DNA of 63,641 bases from Kutzneria sp. (GCA_019239965.1 JAFAZC010000022.1:1-63641), one strand, 5' to 3'; numbered from the stretch's first letter, positions 42,329 through 51,958 are shown. Notes: generated by a model from the sequence alone, not told the origin. A program made the numbers and translations.

Positions 42329-43504
42329 ATGCGGCACATCGTGGTGGTCGGCGCGGGTGCGGCCGGGCTGACCGCGGCCGAGACGCTGAGGCGGGAAGGC
42401 TACACGGGCGCGCTCACGCTGGTCGGTGACGAGAAATATCCCCCGTACGACCGACCGCCGCTGTCCAAGCAGGTGCTCGGTGGCCAATGGGACGCGGCAC
42501 GGACCCGACTGCGGTCCGATGAGCAGCTGGCCAATCTGGACATGCGGTTGCTGACCGGCTGCCCGGCCGTGGGGCTGAATCTCGACGACCGCACGATCGA
42601 GCTCGCCGACGGCGACCGGCTCGGTTTCGACGGTCTGATCATCGCCACCGGTGTCCGGCCGCGAACGCCGCCGTGGGGCCACGACATGGCCGGCGTGCAC
42701 GTGCTGCGTGGTCTCGACGACACGGCCGCGCTCCGGGCGGCGCTGCTGGCCGGTCCGCGCACGGTCGTGATCGGCGCTGGATTCCTCGGCACCGAGGTGG
42801 CCGCGACGGCCCGCTCCCTCGGAGTGGACGTGACCGTCGTCGACCCGCTGCCCACGCCGATGATCCGACAGCTCGGCGAACAGGTCGGAAAGCTGGTCGC
42901 GACCCTGCACCAGGACAACGGGGTGCGGATGCTGACCGGGGTCGGCGTGCGCGAACTGGACGGGAATGACGGCAGGGTGCGCGGGGTGCTGCTGGCCGAT
43001 GGCACCCGGTTGGCGACTGAATGCGTGCTAGTGGCCATTGGCTCGGTGCCGGCGACTGACTGGCTGGCGTCCTCAAGCCTGCCGCTCGGCGACGGAATCG
43101 AGTGCGACAGCCGGTGCCAGGCGGCACCTGGCGTGTACGCCGCCGGTGACGTGGCCAGCTGGACCAACACCCACTTCGGCGTGCGTATGCGGCTCGAACA
43201 CCGGATGAACGCCACCGAGCAGGGCGTCGCCGCTGCGCGCAACCTGCTTGGCGCCAACGTCGACTTCACGCCGATCCCGTACTTCTGGACAGACCAGTTC
43301 GACGCCAAGATCCAGTCGTATGGCGTCATTCGGGAAGGCGCCGAATTCTCCGTGGTAACGGGAGATCCCGAACAGCGGCGGTTCACCGGTGTGTACGCCG
43401 TCGACGGAGTCGTGACCGGCGTACTCGGCTGGAACTGCCCGAAGGAGACTCGCGGTCTACGCCAACTGATCGTCGACCGGGCGTCGGTGCCGGGCCGCGG
43501 ATAG
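42329..43504 (+). CDS. FAD-dependent pyridine nucleotide oxidoreductase (ferredoxin-reductase type)
   Basis: A 391-residue flavoprotein of the rubredoxin/ferredoxin reductase group. HIVVVGAGAAGLTAAETLR binds FAD at residues 3-21, RTVVIGAGFLGTEVAATARSLG binds NAD(P)H in the middle, and VYAAGDVASW is the third conserved motif. YPPYDRPPLSKQVL matches reductases that serve Rieske or P450 systems. It lacks redox-active Cys pairs, so it is not a disulfide reductase. It could supply electrons to the P450 elsewhere in the window, but no ferredoxin is adjacent. Length is typical. Confidence 0.88.
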   Translation: MRHIVVVGAGAAGLTAAETLRREGYTGALTLVGDEKYPPYDRPPLSKQVLGGQWDAARTRLRSDEQLANLDMRLLTGCPAVGLNLDDRTIELADGDRLGFDGLIIATGVRPRTPPWGHDMAGVHVLRGLDDTAALRAALLAGPRTVVIGAGFLGTEVAATARSLGVDVTVVDPLPTPMIRQLGEQVGKLVATLHQDNGVRMLTGVGVRELDGNDGRVRGVLLADGTRLATECVLVAIGSVPATDWLASSSLPLGDGIECDSRCQAAPGVYAAGDVASWTNTHFGVRMRLEHRMNATEQGVAAARNLLGANVDFTPIPYFWTDQFDAKIQSYGVIREGAEFSVVTGDPEQRRFTGVYAVDGVVTGVLGWNCPKETRGLRQLIVDRASVPGRG

Positions 43505-43640
43505 GGCGATTGCCAGCGAACCGGAGCCCGTCGTGCGGGCAAAGACAGGGTGAGAGCCCTGACCTGAGGTGCTCACGACGACGCCGAGGAGCACATATGC
43601 GATCCACCACGTGGCATGCCATACCGGCCGATCCGGCGCG

Positions 43641-44225
43641 ATGACCGCGGGAATCCGTCCGGAGCCCGACGTCCGGGACGCCGCCGTGACAGCCATCGGG
43701 GAGTCGCTGTCGGACCCGGAACGGTTCGGGGAGGTCTACGACCTGCACGCCACAGCGGTGCACCGGTACCTGTCCCGACGCGCCGGTGCGGCCCTCGCCG
43801 ACGACCTCACCGCGGAGACCTTTCTCGCTGCGTTTCGCGGGCGCCGTCGGTTCGACCTCACCGCGCGCACGGCGCTGCCGTGGCTGTACGGCATCGCCAC
43901 CAACCTGGTCCGCCGACATCGGCGCGCCGAGGTGGCCCAATACCGGGCCATGGCGCGCACCGGAGTCGACCCCGTGTTCGCCGACAACCACGCCGATCTG
44001 GTGGCCGACCGGGTAGTCGCCGTCGCCACCGGAACTCGGTTGTCCGGTGCGCTCGCCAGGCTCACCGCCAAGGAACGGGACACGCTGCTGCTGTTCGCCT
44101 GGGGAGAGTTGAACTACGACGACATCGCCGCCGCGCTACACATCCCAGTCGGCACGGTTCGCTCCCGACTCAACCGCGCACGACGCCGACTGCGCGCAAC
44201 CCTCGGCGACACGACAAACCACTGA
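43641..44225 (+). CDS. ECF-type RNA polymerase sigma factor
   Basis: A 194-residue sigma factor with region 2 (RFGEVYDLHATAVHRYLSRR to DDLTAETFLAAFRGRRRFD, the core-binding and -10 part) and region 4 (LTAKERDTLLLFAWGELNYDDIAAALHIPVGTVRSRLNRARRRL, the -35 reader). There is no region 3 and no C-terminal extension. ATG 43641 has no clear SD. It is followed 9 nt later by a membrane protein gene that may act as its partner or anti-sigma-like regulator; this arrangement is common in actinomycetes. The signal is unknown. Confidence 0.88.
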   Translation: MTAGIRPEPDVRDAAVTAIGESLSDPERFGEVYDLHATAVHRYLSRRAGAALADDLTAETFLAAFRGRRRFDLTARTALPWLYGIATNLVRRHRRAEVAQYRAMARTGVDPVFADNHADLVADRVVAVATGTRLSGALARLTAKERDTLLLFAWGELNYDDIAAALHIPVGTVRSRLNRARRRLRATLGDTTNH

Positions 44226-44234
44226 GGACACGAC

Positions 44235-45143
44235 GTGAACGAGATCAACAAACTGACGAGATTTCGTACCGACATCCCGGAGATGTCGGAACGCGCCCGT
44301 ATCGCCGGCGCACTGCGACTGCGCGAGGAGTTCACCCGGCCAGCCGGCCGGGTTCGCGTACCGCTACGCCGGGTCGCCCTGCCCGCAGGAACCCTGGCGG
44401 TGGTACTCGCCGGCCTCCTCGGCTATCAGACGTTCGGCCCCGCTGGGCAGCCCCCAACGGCCTCGGCCGCCGTCATCTTGGAAGCGGCCGCCAACACCGT
44501 TGACCAGCACGGGTATCCGCATCCTCGCTCCGATCAGTACATCTATCGCGAGGTCCTGCACGTCATCGGCAATGGCGAGAAGACCCTCGTCCGGTCGTGG
44601 GAGTCCGCGGATGGCACACGAGCCGGGGAGATCAGGTGGTCGGGTTATCTGACCAACACCGTTGCGATACCGCCCTACCACGAAGGGGACGGGCTCAGCC
44701 ACGCGCCCTACACGCGGTTGGCGGAGCTGCCGACAGATCCCGACGAACTGCTGCGGATATTGCGGAACGACCCACAGGTACTGGCGACCACCCCGCATCC
44801 AGCTCCCAACGCTGACCAGATCACTCCTGACCTGAGGACGTGGGATGTGATCAGGGACCTTGTGGGCAAGGTGCCTGGCCCACAACAGGCCGCACTGTTC
44901 CGAGCGGCGGCGAAACTGCCCGGGCTGACCCGGGTGGATCAGGCAACCGACGCGGCCGGCCGGTCCGGTGTCGGGATCGCCATGGCCGATCCCCGCCTCG
45001 GCCTGGTGGAACTGCTGTTCGACAAGGAAAGCCACCGGTTCCTCGGTGAACCAGTCCTCAGCGGACGTGACAAGGATGCGATCGAGTTCAACGACACGGT
45101 GGTGCGTACCGCCGTGGTCGACAAGGTGGGCCAACTTCCGTAG
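44235..45143 (+). CDS. CU044_5270-family membrane protein, sigma-factor partner
   Basis: A 302-residue protein with a cytoplasmic N-terminus of about 47 residues (MNEINKLTRFRTDIPE...), one transmembrane segment near residues 50-68 (LPAGTLAVVLAGLLGYQTFG) and an extracytoplasmic domain. YIYREVLHVIGNGEKTLVRSWESADGTRAGEIRWSG and LRILRNDPQV fit the CU044_5270 family, usually encoded directly after an ECF sigma gene. GAGGA precedes GTG 44235. The short N-terminal part could sequester the sigma factor; no zinc-finger anti-sigma motif is seen. Function is not established. Confidence 0.75.
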   Translation: MNEINKLTRFRTDIPEMSERARIAGALRLREEFTRPAGRVRVPLRRVALPAGTLAVVLAGLLGYQTFGPAGQPPTASAAVILEAAANTVDQHGYPHPRSDQYIYREVLHVIGNGEKTLVRSWESADGTRAGEIRWSGYLTNTVAIPPYHEGDGLSHAPYTRLAELPTDPDELLRILRNDPQVLATTPHPAPNADQITPDLRTWDVIRDLVGKVPGPQQAALFRAAAKLPGLTRVDQATDAAGRSGVGIAMADPRLGLVELLFDKESHRFLGEPVLSGRDKDAIEFNDTVVRTAVVDKVGQLP

Positions 45144-45152
45144 TCACCATGC

Positions 45153-45192
45153 GGTCGGTGCCGCCGGCCTCCGACAGCCGGGGGCGCCGACC
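45153..45192. terminator. hairpin between convergent genes
   Basis: GGTCGG (45153-45158) pairs with CCGACC (45187-45192); inside, CCGGC (45164-45168) pairs with GCCGG (45177-45181). It sits between the CU044_5270 and VOC stops. Confidence 0.55.
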
Positions 45193-45199
45193 ATCGTGA

Positions 45200-45919
45200 T
45201 CAGGAAGCCTGACATAGGCCGATCTCGGCGCCCTGCGGGTCGGTGAGGACACAGAGGTCGCCGCTGCCAGCGGGGAACTGGGCCCGCTCAATCACCACCG
45301 TGGCGCCCAGCCCGCTGGCGCGGTCACGAGCGTCGTCGAGGTCCTCGACGAGGACATAGGACGACCAGCGTGGCCGGCCATCACCTGCCGGAACCATGTC
45401 GGCGACCATGGTGCCGTCGCCGAGCCGGAAGCCGCCCGCGGCGCCATCAGTGCGCGGGAACGGTGTCCAGGGCAGAACGTTCTGGTAGAAGGCGGCGGAG
45501 GCGGCAGGGTCGGCGGCGTGCAGCCGGTCCCAGACGAAAGTACCGATCTCCGGCGCGGCCGCTGGCCGCGGTTCGGTGATCAAGAAGACCACCTTGTTGT
45601 CGGGATCCAGGATGGGGGCAACCCAACCCCGGCCGGGTGCGTTGGCGGGCTCACCGTCCTGAGTGGTTACGATTCCGCCGTACTCCTTCGCGATCGCGGC
45701 GGTGGCCACGACATCGGTGACGGCAACGTATCCGCCCCAGTGCACGGGAATGTTCTGTTTGACCGTGCTCACACCGCCGACGATCGTGTCACCGGCTCGC
45801 AACAGCTTGCCGACCGGCGTATCTGTGGCATTCCACCCGAACAGCTCAGCGTAGAAACGGGCGCTCTCCACCACGTCGGGAACCCGCAGCTCGTGCAGGA
45901 CAAAACGGCCTTCGGACAT
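45200..45919 (-). CDS. two-domain VOC-family protein
   Basis: A 239-residue protein with two VOC modules: FVLHELRVPDVVESARFYAELFGWNA (residues 6-31) and FVWDRLHAADPAASAAFYQNVLPWTPF (about 127-153), each followed by its paired strands and a C-terminal LDPDNKVVFLITE or LTDPQGAEIGLCQ. This resembles the Streptomyces anthracycline-binding/CFP30B-like hydroxylase group. AAGGAGACG precedes ATG 45919. It is divergent to a MarR regulator across an 8-bp inverted repeat, a layout typical of a resistance or detoxification pair. Confidence 0.87.
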   Translation of the reverse strand: MSEGRFVLHELRVPDVVESARFYAELFGWNATDTPVGKLLRAGDTIVGGVSTVKQNIPVHWGGYVAVTDVVATAAIAKEYGGIVTTQDGEPANAPGRGWVAPILDPDNKVVFLITEPRPAAAPEIGTFVWDRLHAADPAASAAFYQNVLPWTPFPRTDGAAGGFRLGDGTMVADMVPAGDGRPRWSSYVLVEDLDDARDRASGLGATVVIERAQFPAGSGDLCVLTDPQGAEIGLCQAS

Positions 45920-46083
45920 CAGTCGTCTCCTTGGTTGGGTTTGTGCGGCGGTGAATGGCCTCTCGGCGCCGACTTTCCGCCGAACGATCACGAAGAGCTT
46001 TCCGGCGTCGCCGCCACTACCGGGCTCGCGCGTTCCGCCGTGGTCCACGGCATGATCAGTGGTCACACCGCCAGCCGGGCTAC

Positions 46084-46120
46084 TATCTGCATACATGCAT
46101 TATCTTCTCATGTGCAGATA
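46084..46120. promoter_or_regulatory. inverted repeat operator, VOC/MarR
   Basis: TATCTGCA (46084-46091) and TGCAGATA (46113-46120) are perfect 8-bp arms 29 bp apart (start to start) with ATGCAT between. The region lies between ATG 45919 (minus) and ATG 46148 (plus) and is AT-rich against its surroundings. It is probably the MarR binding site. Confidence 0.5.
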
Positions 46121-46147
46121 ATAGGCCGCCGGAAGTTGGAGCGCAAC

Positions 46148-46627
46148 ATGGCAACCCAGATGCCGCCGGACGCCAGCACGATCTACCGGCGCTACCTCGA
46201 CGCCGTCGGACTGCACGGCCACGCCGTGGCCGAAGCCGCCGGACTGCACACCACCGACTGGTACGCGCTGAGCATCCTCGCTCTGGCCGGCTCCCTGACC
46301 TCCGGAGAGCTCGCCGAGCGAACCAATCTCACGACCGGCGCCACCACCCGTCTCATTGACCGTCTCGAAAGCGCCGGCCATGTACGCCGAGTTCGCGATT
46401 CCGCCGACAGGCGCCGGGTCGTCATCGAGCCGACCCCCGACTGGGCCCCGAAAGTCGACGCCGTCGTCGGCCCCGCCCGCCAGTACATCGGCGACATCCT
46501 CGCCAGCTACACACCCGACCAGCTCGAGGTGCTGTTCGACTACTTCGCGCGCGCCGCGCCCGCCTTCCACAAGGCCACCGCCGAGATCCGCCAGAACTCC
46601 GCCGACCAGCGCCGACACGACACCTGA
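46148..46627 (+). CDS. MarR-family transcriptional regulator
   Basis: A 159-residue MarR protein. The winged helix spans about residues 30-100: LAGSLTSGELAERTNLTTGATTRLIDRLESAGHVRRVRDSADRRRVV contains the recognition helix and the DRR wing motif. GGAG lies 8 nt before ATG 46148. As is usual for the family, it should repress itself and the divergent VOC gene and respond to a small phenolic or antibiotic ligand. Length is normal. Confidence 0.88.
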   Translation: MATQMPPDASTIYRRYLDAVGLHGHAVAEAAGLHTTDWYALSILALAGSLTSGELAERTNLTTGATTRLIDRLESAGHVRRVRDSADRRRVVIEPTPDWAPKVDAVVGPARQYIGDILASYTPDQLEVLFDYFARAAPAFHKATAEIRQNSADQRRHDT

Positions 46628-46720
46628 CCCGGCGTCGTCATCGCGGCACAGGCGGCGAGCCCCTGTGCCTGCCCGCTTCAGCCGTGGCGCACGGCAAGCA
46701 CCGGGCAGCGGCCAAGGCGT

Positions 46721-47203
46721 CTAACGGGCGGCGCCTCGACCCGTGGGCCGCGCCGGCTCGACACCGAACTTCTCCGTCATGAAGCGCCAGAACAGTGGTA
46801 CCGCGTCGGGCTCCGGACGAACGATCAAGTCATCATGCCCGGTGATCGAGCGATGCTCGATGATGACGCCGCCCGGACCTACGGCACCAGACGAGGGCGA
46901 TCGAACGATGACAACCTCGACCGGCGAATACTCGGGTACGGGACGAGCCGTGACCACGAGATCATGCATCGACGTCAGCCCCGCCAGCCGGTGCTCACCG
47001 CCACATGCCAGGACGCTGTCGACAATGTCCGCCATGGGACGAAACTCGGTGTATTCGGCTGCCATGCCATGAAACCGCGCACCGATCTGGCCCCAAGCAA
47101 CCTCCTTGAAGCGATAAGGCCACGCTCGGGAGTTCATGCGCATGCGATCCAGGATGTCATCCTGCGATACCGCTGTCGCCTCAGATTCAGCACACCCACT
47201 CAT
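46721..47203 (-). CDS. hypothetical protein
   Basis: A 160-residue soluble protein of no family I recognise. It has PYRFKEVAWGQIGARFHGMAAEY, SMHDLVVTARPVPEYSPVEVVIVRS and IIEHRSITGHDDLIVRPEPDAVPLFWRFMTEKFGVEP. There are no membrane segments and no obvious catalytic triad. ATG 47203 has no good SD; the frame extends to 47518, and GTG 47236 is a possible earlier start. Codon usage is less GC-biased in the upstream part, supporting the short version. It lies convergent to MarR. Confidence 0.55.
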   Translation of the reverse strand: MSGCAESEATAVSQDDILDRMRMNSRAWPYRFKEVAWGQIGARFHGMAAEYTEFRPMADIVDSVLACGGEHRLAGLTSMHDLVVTARPVPEYSPVEVVIVRSPSSGAVGPGGVIIEHRSITGHDDLIVRPEPDAVPLFWRFMTEKFGVEPARPTGRGAAR

Positions 47204-47361
47204 GTCACGGATGCCACCGCGCTGACGCTCGGTCACCCAGCGGTCAGTCGGCAAATCCGAAACCCCGACACCAGTTCCGCTGCCCGGCCCGGCCCGTACA
47301 TGTCGAGACGCCCGCGCTTCCCGAGTTGTCGCGGACGTTCGACGGCAACCGGGATCGGCGG

Positions 47362-48216
47362 TCAGGGCAGTTCGAAGAACACCATAGGATTGGCACGGCC
47401 GGCCCGTATCGGCTCGTCGAGTCCGAGCTCGGCGCGCAGCTCGCGCAACCGCGCGTTGGCCAGCGGGGCCCGTCTCGCGGACGGCGTGAAATAGTCGATT
47501 CCCTTGTCCGCCAACCATTTCAGCAGCACAGCGCCCTCGCTGAGCGGCAATGGCCGACGTCGGTGGAACACGTCGTGCACGCTCACCAGGGTGCCGTCGG
47601 CCGATTCATCCACAGGCTCGCGGTTGTCCACAGGGACACCGCTTTCAAGATCCACTACCGGTTGCCGCTGGTAGACTGGAGTCGGGGTCGCCCCCCTGGG
47701 AATGGGTGGGGGCTGAACAGGATCCGACGAAATCTCGGCAACGCCCGAACCCAGGCGGGGAAACAGCTCAGCGAGGTACCAGCGGGCGAACGCCGCGCTG
47801 TGCGCCGCGTCGAGAAAGAGGTAGTCGGTCGACGGCGGTATCGATTCCACCATGCCCATGCCCCGCACGTCCCCCGCGGTGAACCGCCACCGGTCGCCGG
47901 CCAGCTCGTCGGGAACGTGCCGCAGCACTCCGTCGCGGATGTCGAAGGACCGAAGCTCACCGCATCCGTTGTCGCGCAACGCGGTCAGGATCCAGGTGGT
48001 CGACCAGCCGTCGAAGGTGCCGATTTCCACCACTGTCGACGGACGCCGCTCGCGCAGCAGCAGATAGGTGACCTCGGCCTCAATGTCGTCTAGTTTCGCC
48101 CGCATGCTCCGGCCGGCGCCGAAGAGGAGTTCGCGCTGTGATCGGCGGGCGGCGGCGAGGTCGCCCGCGTACTTGTGGTAGAGCCGGAGGAGCGCGTCGA
48201 GGGTGGGCCGCTGCAC
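47362..48216 (-). CDS. class I SAM-dependent methyltransferase with internal insertion
   Basis: A 284-residue methyltransferase of the Methyltransf_24 kind. Motif I is VVEIGTFDGWSTTWIL (residues 62-77), FDIRDGVLRH gives the acidic ribose-binding residue, and DYLFLDAAHSAAFARWYLAELFPRL is the post-motif strand; HDVFHRRRPLPLSEGAVLLKWL follows. Between PRLGSG and TLVSVHDVF, residues about 159-207 look extraneous: Pro-rich and Gln/Asn-containing, unlike the rest, yet in frame (roughly 47596-47742). It starts 9 nt after the SecA2 stop, so the two are probably co-transcribed. Confidence 0.8.
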   Translation of the reverse strand: MQRPTLDALLRLYHKYAGDLAAARRSQRELLFGAGRSMRAKLDDIEAEVTYLLLRERRPSTVVEIGTFDGWSTTWILTALRDNGCGELRSFDIRDGVLRHVPDELAGDRWRFTAGDVRGMGMVESIPPSTDYLFLDAAHSAAFARWYLAELFPRLGSGVAEISSDPVQPPPIPRGATPTPVYQRQPVVDLESGVPVDNREPVDESADGTLVSVHDVFHRRRPLPLSEGAVLLKWLADKGIDYFTPSARRAPLANARLRELRAELGLDEPIRAGRANPMVFFELP

Positions 48217-48225
48217 CCCGTGACG

Positions 48226-50562
48226 CTATCCGACCCTCCGTCGCGCCGCTTTGCCGAGCCCGTTCAGCACCATCTCCAGGGTCGAGCCGAACGGGTTCTC
48301 ATGCACAAGGTAGGTCCAGGTGGCAGTCGGCCGTCGGAGGCCGTCGGTGTCGAGGTCGACGCCGTCCGCGGTGATCCGCGCCGTGCTGAAGGTCTCTCTT
48401 GTGCGCTCGTCGGCGTCAGCGAGCGCCTGCCGGAACGCGGGTATCGCGGCGCGGTGGTACTCGGCGAGCGGTCGCTCCCTTGCCAGCGCCCACAGGTGGA
48501 TGCTTTCCCGGAGATCGGCCAGCATGGCCAGATGGTCGGCCCAGGCCCGGTCGAGGTGGTGCAGCGCTATCTGGCGCACGGCCTCGACGAGCACGGGCTC
48601 ACCGACACTGTCGAGCAGCGCCTTGTACCGCTCGGGACAGTCCCGGTCCATTTCCCGTGCCGCCGTATCGGTGCGCAGCAGCTCGTCCCTGCGGGCCCCG
48701 ACGATAGTCCGGTGTTGGGCGGACAGCTGGTGGTAGTGCCAGGTGTTGGCGTGGATCTCCAAGGCGGCCGCCTCAGCGACCCGCTGGGCGTGGTTGACCA
48801 GCTCCCGGGCCCCCTTGTCGCCGACCAGACCGTCCGGCCCCACCGCGGTGGGGCCGGCGGCATCGGGAACATGCTGGGTGACGAGGTCGTCGTCAAGGCT
48901 GGCGAAGAACACCGAGCCGCCGGGATCGCCCTGCCGGCCGGCCCGTCCGCGCAGCTGGTCGTCGAGCCGGGCGGTGTGGTGCCGGGTCGTGCCGATCACG
49001 TACAGCCCGCCGAGCCCGGCCACCCTGCCGTGATCGGCACCGCTCGCACCGCCCAGCCGGATGTCGGTTCCCCTGCCCGCCATCTGGGTGGACACCGTGA
49101 CGGCGCCGTGGGTGCCGGCTTCGGCGACGATCGCCGCCTCCTCCGCGTCGTTCTTCGCGTTGAGCACGACACACGGCACGCCGAGCGCGGCGAGCCGTGC
49201 CGCGAGCCGTTCCGACTCGGCGACGTCCGGGGTGCCGACGAGCACCGGCCGGCCGGTCGCGTGCACGTCGGCGATCTCCTTGACCACGGCGGCGTTCTTG
49301 TCCGCCGTGGTGGCGTAGATCCGGTCGGGTTCGTCGACTCGCACGCACGGCACATTCGGCGGGATGACGGCAACCCGCAGATCGTAGAACCGGCGGAGCT
49401 GCTCGCCGACGGCCAGCGCCGTGCCGGTCATTCCGCACGCCATCGGATACCGGCGGATCAACGCCTGCACGGTCAGGGTGTCCAGGATCTCGCCGCTCGC
49501 GCTCGGTGGGAGTGCCTCCTTGGCCTCCACCGCGGCCTGCAGGCCGTCCGGCCACCGCTGCAGCCTGGCCACCCGACCCCGCGATGAGTTGATCAGCTCC
49601 ACCTTGCCGTCCCGGACGAGGTAGTCGACGTCGCGGCGCAGCAGCACCTCGGCGTGCAGCGCGACATTCACGGCAGGCAGAGTGGTGCCGACGTGTTCGG
49701 CGGAGTACAGGTCTATCCCGCCGAGTGCGCGTTCGACGGCCTCGGCGCCGGCGCCGGTGAGGTAGACGTTGCGGCCCTCGTCGTCGACTTCGTAGTGCAT
49801 GCCCGCCCGAAGCAGCCGCACAACGCCAGCGAGCTCCCTGTTGGTCTCGCCGAGGGCGGAGGCACCGGCCAGCACCAGCGGAACCCGTGCCTCGTCAACA
49901 AGAACCGAGTCGGCCTCGTCGATCAGGGCGACACCGGGCTCCGGGGACACCAGGTCTCCGACGCTGGTGGCCGTCCTGTCCCGCAGCACGTCGAACCCGA
50001 GTTCGCTGACCGAGGCGTAGGTGATGTCGGCCGCGTACGCCGCCCGCCGCTCGTCGGGTGTGCTCGCCGAGCCGATCCAGCCGACCGTGAGGCCGAGAAG
50101 CCGGTAGAGCGGCTCCATCCACTCCGCGTCCCGCCGTGCCAGGTAGTCGTTGACGGACACGACATGCACCGACCACCCACGCAGCGCATAGCCGGCGGCG
50201 GCGATCGCGCCGGACAGCGTCTTTCCCTCACCGGTGGCCATCTGCACGACCGCACCGGTGAGCAGCCACGTCGCGCCGAGCAGCTGCACGTCGAACGGCC
50301 GCATGCCGAGCGAACGCCGGGACGCCTCCCGGGCAACGGCCATCAGCTCGATCAGCTCATCGTCCGGGTAGGCGTCCCGGTCGGTGTGGCGAAGCCGGCC
50401 GGCCGCCTCGGTCAACTGTTCATCGGTCAGCTCCAGCAGCTGCGAGGCGCGGACACCGGCGGCGACGACGACACGGTCCCGGCGGCGGACGTCAACCGTG
50501 GCGGCTCGTCCCTGGACGAGCCGCCACAACCAGCCGCGAAGGCGGTTCGCTTTGTCCCCCAC
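48226..50562 (-). CDS. secA2: accessory Sec translocase ATPase SecA2
   Basis: A 778-residue DEAD-type preprotein translocase ATPase. Walker A MATGEGKT is at residues 108-115, DEAD at 215-218 in [13 protein letters not shown], and [16 protein letters not shown] plus [15 protein letters not shown] are helicase motifs V and VI. It lacks the C-terminal linker with zinc-binding Cys of housekeeping SecA1 and is shorter than SecA1 (over 900), both marks of actinobacterial SecA2. SecA2 exports a small set of proteins. The housekeeping secA must be elsewhere. It is flanked by a GT4 gene and a methyltransferase gene on the same strand. Confidence 0.93.
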   Translation of the reverse strand: MGDKANRLRGWLWRLVQGRAATVDVRRRDRVVVAAGVRASQLLELTDEQLTEAAGRLRHTDRDAYPDDELIELMAVAREASRRSLGMRPFDVQLLGATWLLTGAVVQMATGEGKTLSGAIAAAGYALRGWSVHVVSVNDYLARRDAEWMEPLYRLLGLTVGWIGSASTPDERRAAYAADITYASVSELGFDVLRDRTATSVGDLVSPEPGVALIDEADSVLVDEARVPLVLAGASALGETNRELAGVVRLLRAGMHYEVDDEGRNVYLTGAGAEAVERALGGIDLYSAEHVGTTLPAVNVALHAEVLLRRDVDYLVRDGKVELINSSRGRVARLQRWPDGLQAAVEAKEALPPSASGEILDTLTVQALIRRYPMACGMTGTALAVGEQLRRFYDLRVAVIPPNVPCVRVDEPDRIYATTADKNAAVVKEIADVHATGRPVLVGTPDVAESERLAARLAALGVPCVVLNAKNDAEEAAIVAEAGTHGAVTVSTQMAGRGTDIRLGGASGADHGRVAGLGGLYVIGTTRHHTARLDDQLRGRAGRQGDPGGSVFFASLDDDLVTQHVPDAAGPTAVGPDGLVGDKGARELVNHAQRVAEAAALEIHANTWHYHQLSAQHRTIVGARRDELLRTDTAAREMDRDCPERYKALLDSVGEPVLVEAVRQIALHHLDRAWADHLAMLADLRESIHLWALARERPLAEYHRAAIPAFRQALADADERTRETFSTARITADGVDLDTDGLRRPTATWTYLVHENPFGSTLEMVLNGLGKAARRRVG

Positions 50563-50647
50563 TCCACCTGTCTACCACTAGTCAGGGCGGTCACACCGTG
50601 GTCGGACGGACTCGGCGCCCACTCTGAATCAAGCCCACACTCCGAAA

Positions 50648-51958
50648 TCAGGCAGAGCGCTGACGCACCCGACGCTTGGCCTGTCCCTCGGGCTCGCCGG
50701 CGTGCTCGTCGGCGGCATCGGGTGTCGACGGGCTCAGCCGCCGCGATTCGCCCATCGCGTCGCGGTAGACCGACTCGAAGGTGGCCAGTGTGCGGTCAAC
50801 CCCGTGCACGCTAATGATCTCCCTGCTTTCCTGACCCATCCTTGCCCGAGCGGCGTCGTCGGACAGCACCTGGGTGAGCCGAGCGGCGAGGACGGGCACG
50901 TTGCCCGGCGGGTACAGCCAGCCGTTGCGGCCGGGCCGGGCAAGGTGGGGCAGCGCCATCGCGTCGGCGGCGACGACCGGCTTGCCCGCGGCCATCGCCT
51001 CCATCGTCGCGAGACTCTGCAGTTCGGCGATGCACGGCATGCAGAACACGTCGCAACCGGCGTAGGCGTCCAGCAGTTCGTCCTCAGGGACGAATCCGCG
51101 GAAGCGGACCCGGTCACGGACACCCAACCGGTCGGCGAGTTCCTCCAGCGCCGCCCGCCGGCTGCCGTCACCGACGATGTCGGCGTGCACGTTGAGCTTG
51201 GCGGGAATCAGTGGCAGCGCCTTGAGCAGTTCGTGGACCCGTTTCTCCTCGTCGAGCCGGCCGACGAAGAGCACGGTGCGCACGGCCGGGTCGGTGGCCG
51301 CCTTTCGTCGCTGGTACCGCTCGATGTCCAGGCCGCAGGAGATCGCCAGCGCCGGCCGGGCCAGGCCGCTGTCGATGAGCAGCTGCACGGCGCGAGGTGT
51401 CGGCGCTGTGATCATCCTGGCCTTGCTGAACAGTCGGATCAGGTCCCACCAGGCCAGCCTGGCCGCCCAGCGGCGCAGCCAGCTGGGCACCCGCACGTGG
51501 TCGAAAAGGTTCTCCGGCATGAAGTGGTTGGTGGCCACCAGGGGAATGCCCTGTCCGACCGCCAGCCCGATCAGCGACCTGGTGATCAGGAAGTGGGACT
51601 GGACGTGGATCACGTCCGGTTCGAGCTCGGCAAGCAGGGGGCGCAGCGCCCGTGTTGACTGCCACGGGGTTGCCAGCCGGAAGTTCGCGTGGAACGGCGT
51701 CCGGTAGGAGCGCATCCGGTGGACCGTTACCCCGTCCATGTCCTCGGTGACCGGGGTGCCCTGCACGGCCGGGGCGATCACGTGCACCTGATGGCCACGG
51801 GCGACGAGACCGCGGGCCAGTCGGTAGGCGAAGTGGGACGCCCCGTTGATGTCCGGGGGAAAAGTCTCCGTACCGATCACGACGCGCAGGCTCCGCCTCG
51901 GCTCGGACGGGTCATGGGTCCACGACTGGTGCCTGTCGGGCGCCGGGGACCGGGTCAT
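50648..51958 (-). CDS. GT4-family glycosyltransferase
   Basis: A 436-residue GT-B glycosyltransferase. The N-domain starts LRVVIGTETFPPDINGASHFAYRLARGLVARGHQVHV, matching PimB/MgtA-like enzymes, and the C-domain holds VLFVGRLDEEKRVHELLKAL and the EX7E motif in CIAELQSLATMEAMAAGKPVV, which binds the nucleotide-sugar donor. A polar C-terminal tail of about 35 residues is non-conserved. The ATG at 51958 overlaps the DMT gene stop (ATGA). The likely donor is GDP-mannose or UDP-sugar and the acceptor a membrane lipid; both are inference. Confidence 0.88.
   Translation of the reverse strand: MTRSPAPDRHQSWTHDPSEPRRSLRVVIGTETFPPDINGASHFAYRLARGLVARGHQVHVIAPAVQGTPVTEDMDGVTVHRMRSYRTPFHANFRLATPWQSTRALRPLLAELEPDVIHVQSHFLITRSLIGLAVGQGIPLVATNHFMPENLFDHVRVPSWLRRWAARLAWWDLIRLFSKARMITAPTPRAVQLLIDSGLARPALAISCGLDIERYQRRKAATDPAVRTVLFVGRLDEEKRVHELLKALPLIPAKLNVHADIVGDGSRRAALEELADRLGVRDRVRFRGFVPEDELLDAYAGCDVFCMPCIAELQSLATMEAMAAGKPVVAADAMALPHLARPGRNGWLYPPGNVPVLAARLTQVLSDDAARARMGQESREIISVHGVDRTLATFESVYRDAMGESRRLSPSTPDAADEHAGEPEGQAKRRVRQRSA

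Noticed and set aside
47606-47632. DnaA-box-like TCATCCACA and TTGTCCACA, 18 nt apart, suggesting an origin
   Set aside because: Only two sites, inside a methyltransferase coding frame, and no dnaA/dnaN genes or dense box cluster nearby; chance in a GC-rich genome is likely.
49654-50814. Plus-strand ORF of 386 codons over SecA2
   Set aside because: It is antisense to the clear SecA2 helicase motifs and lacks any recognisable domain.
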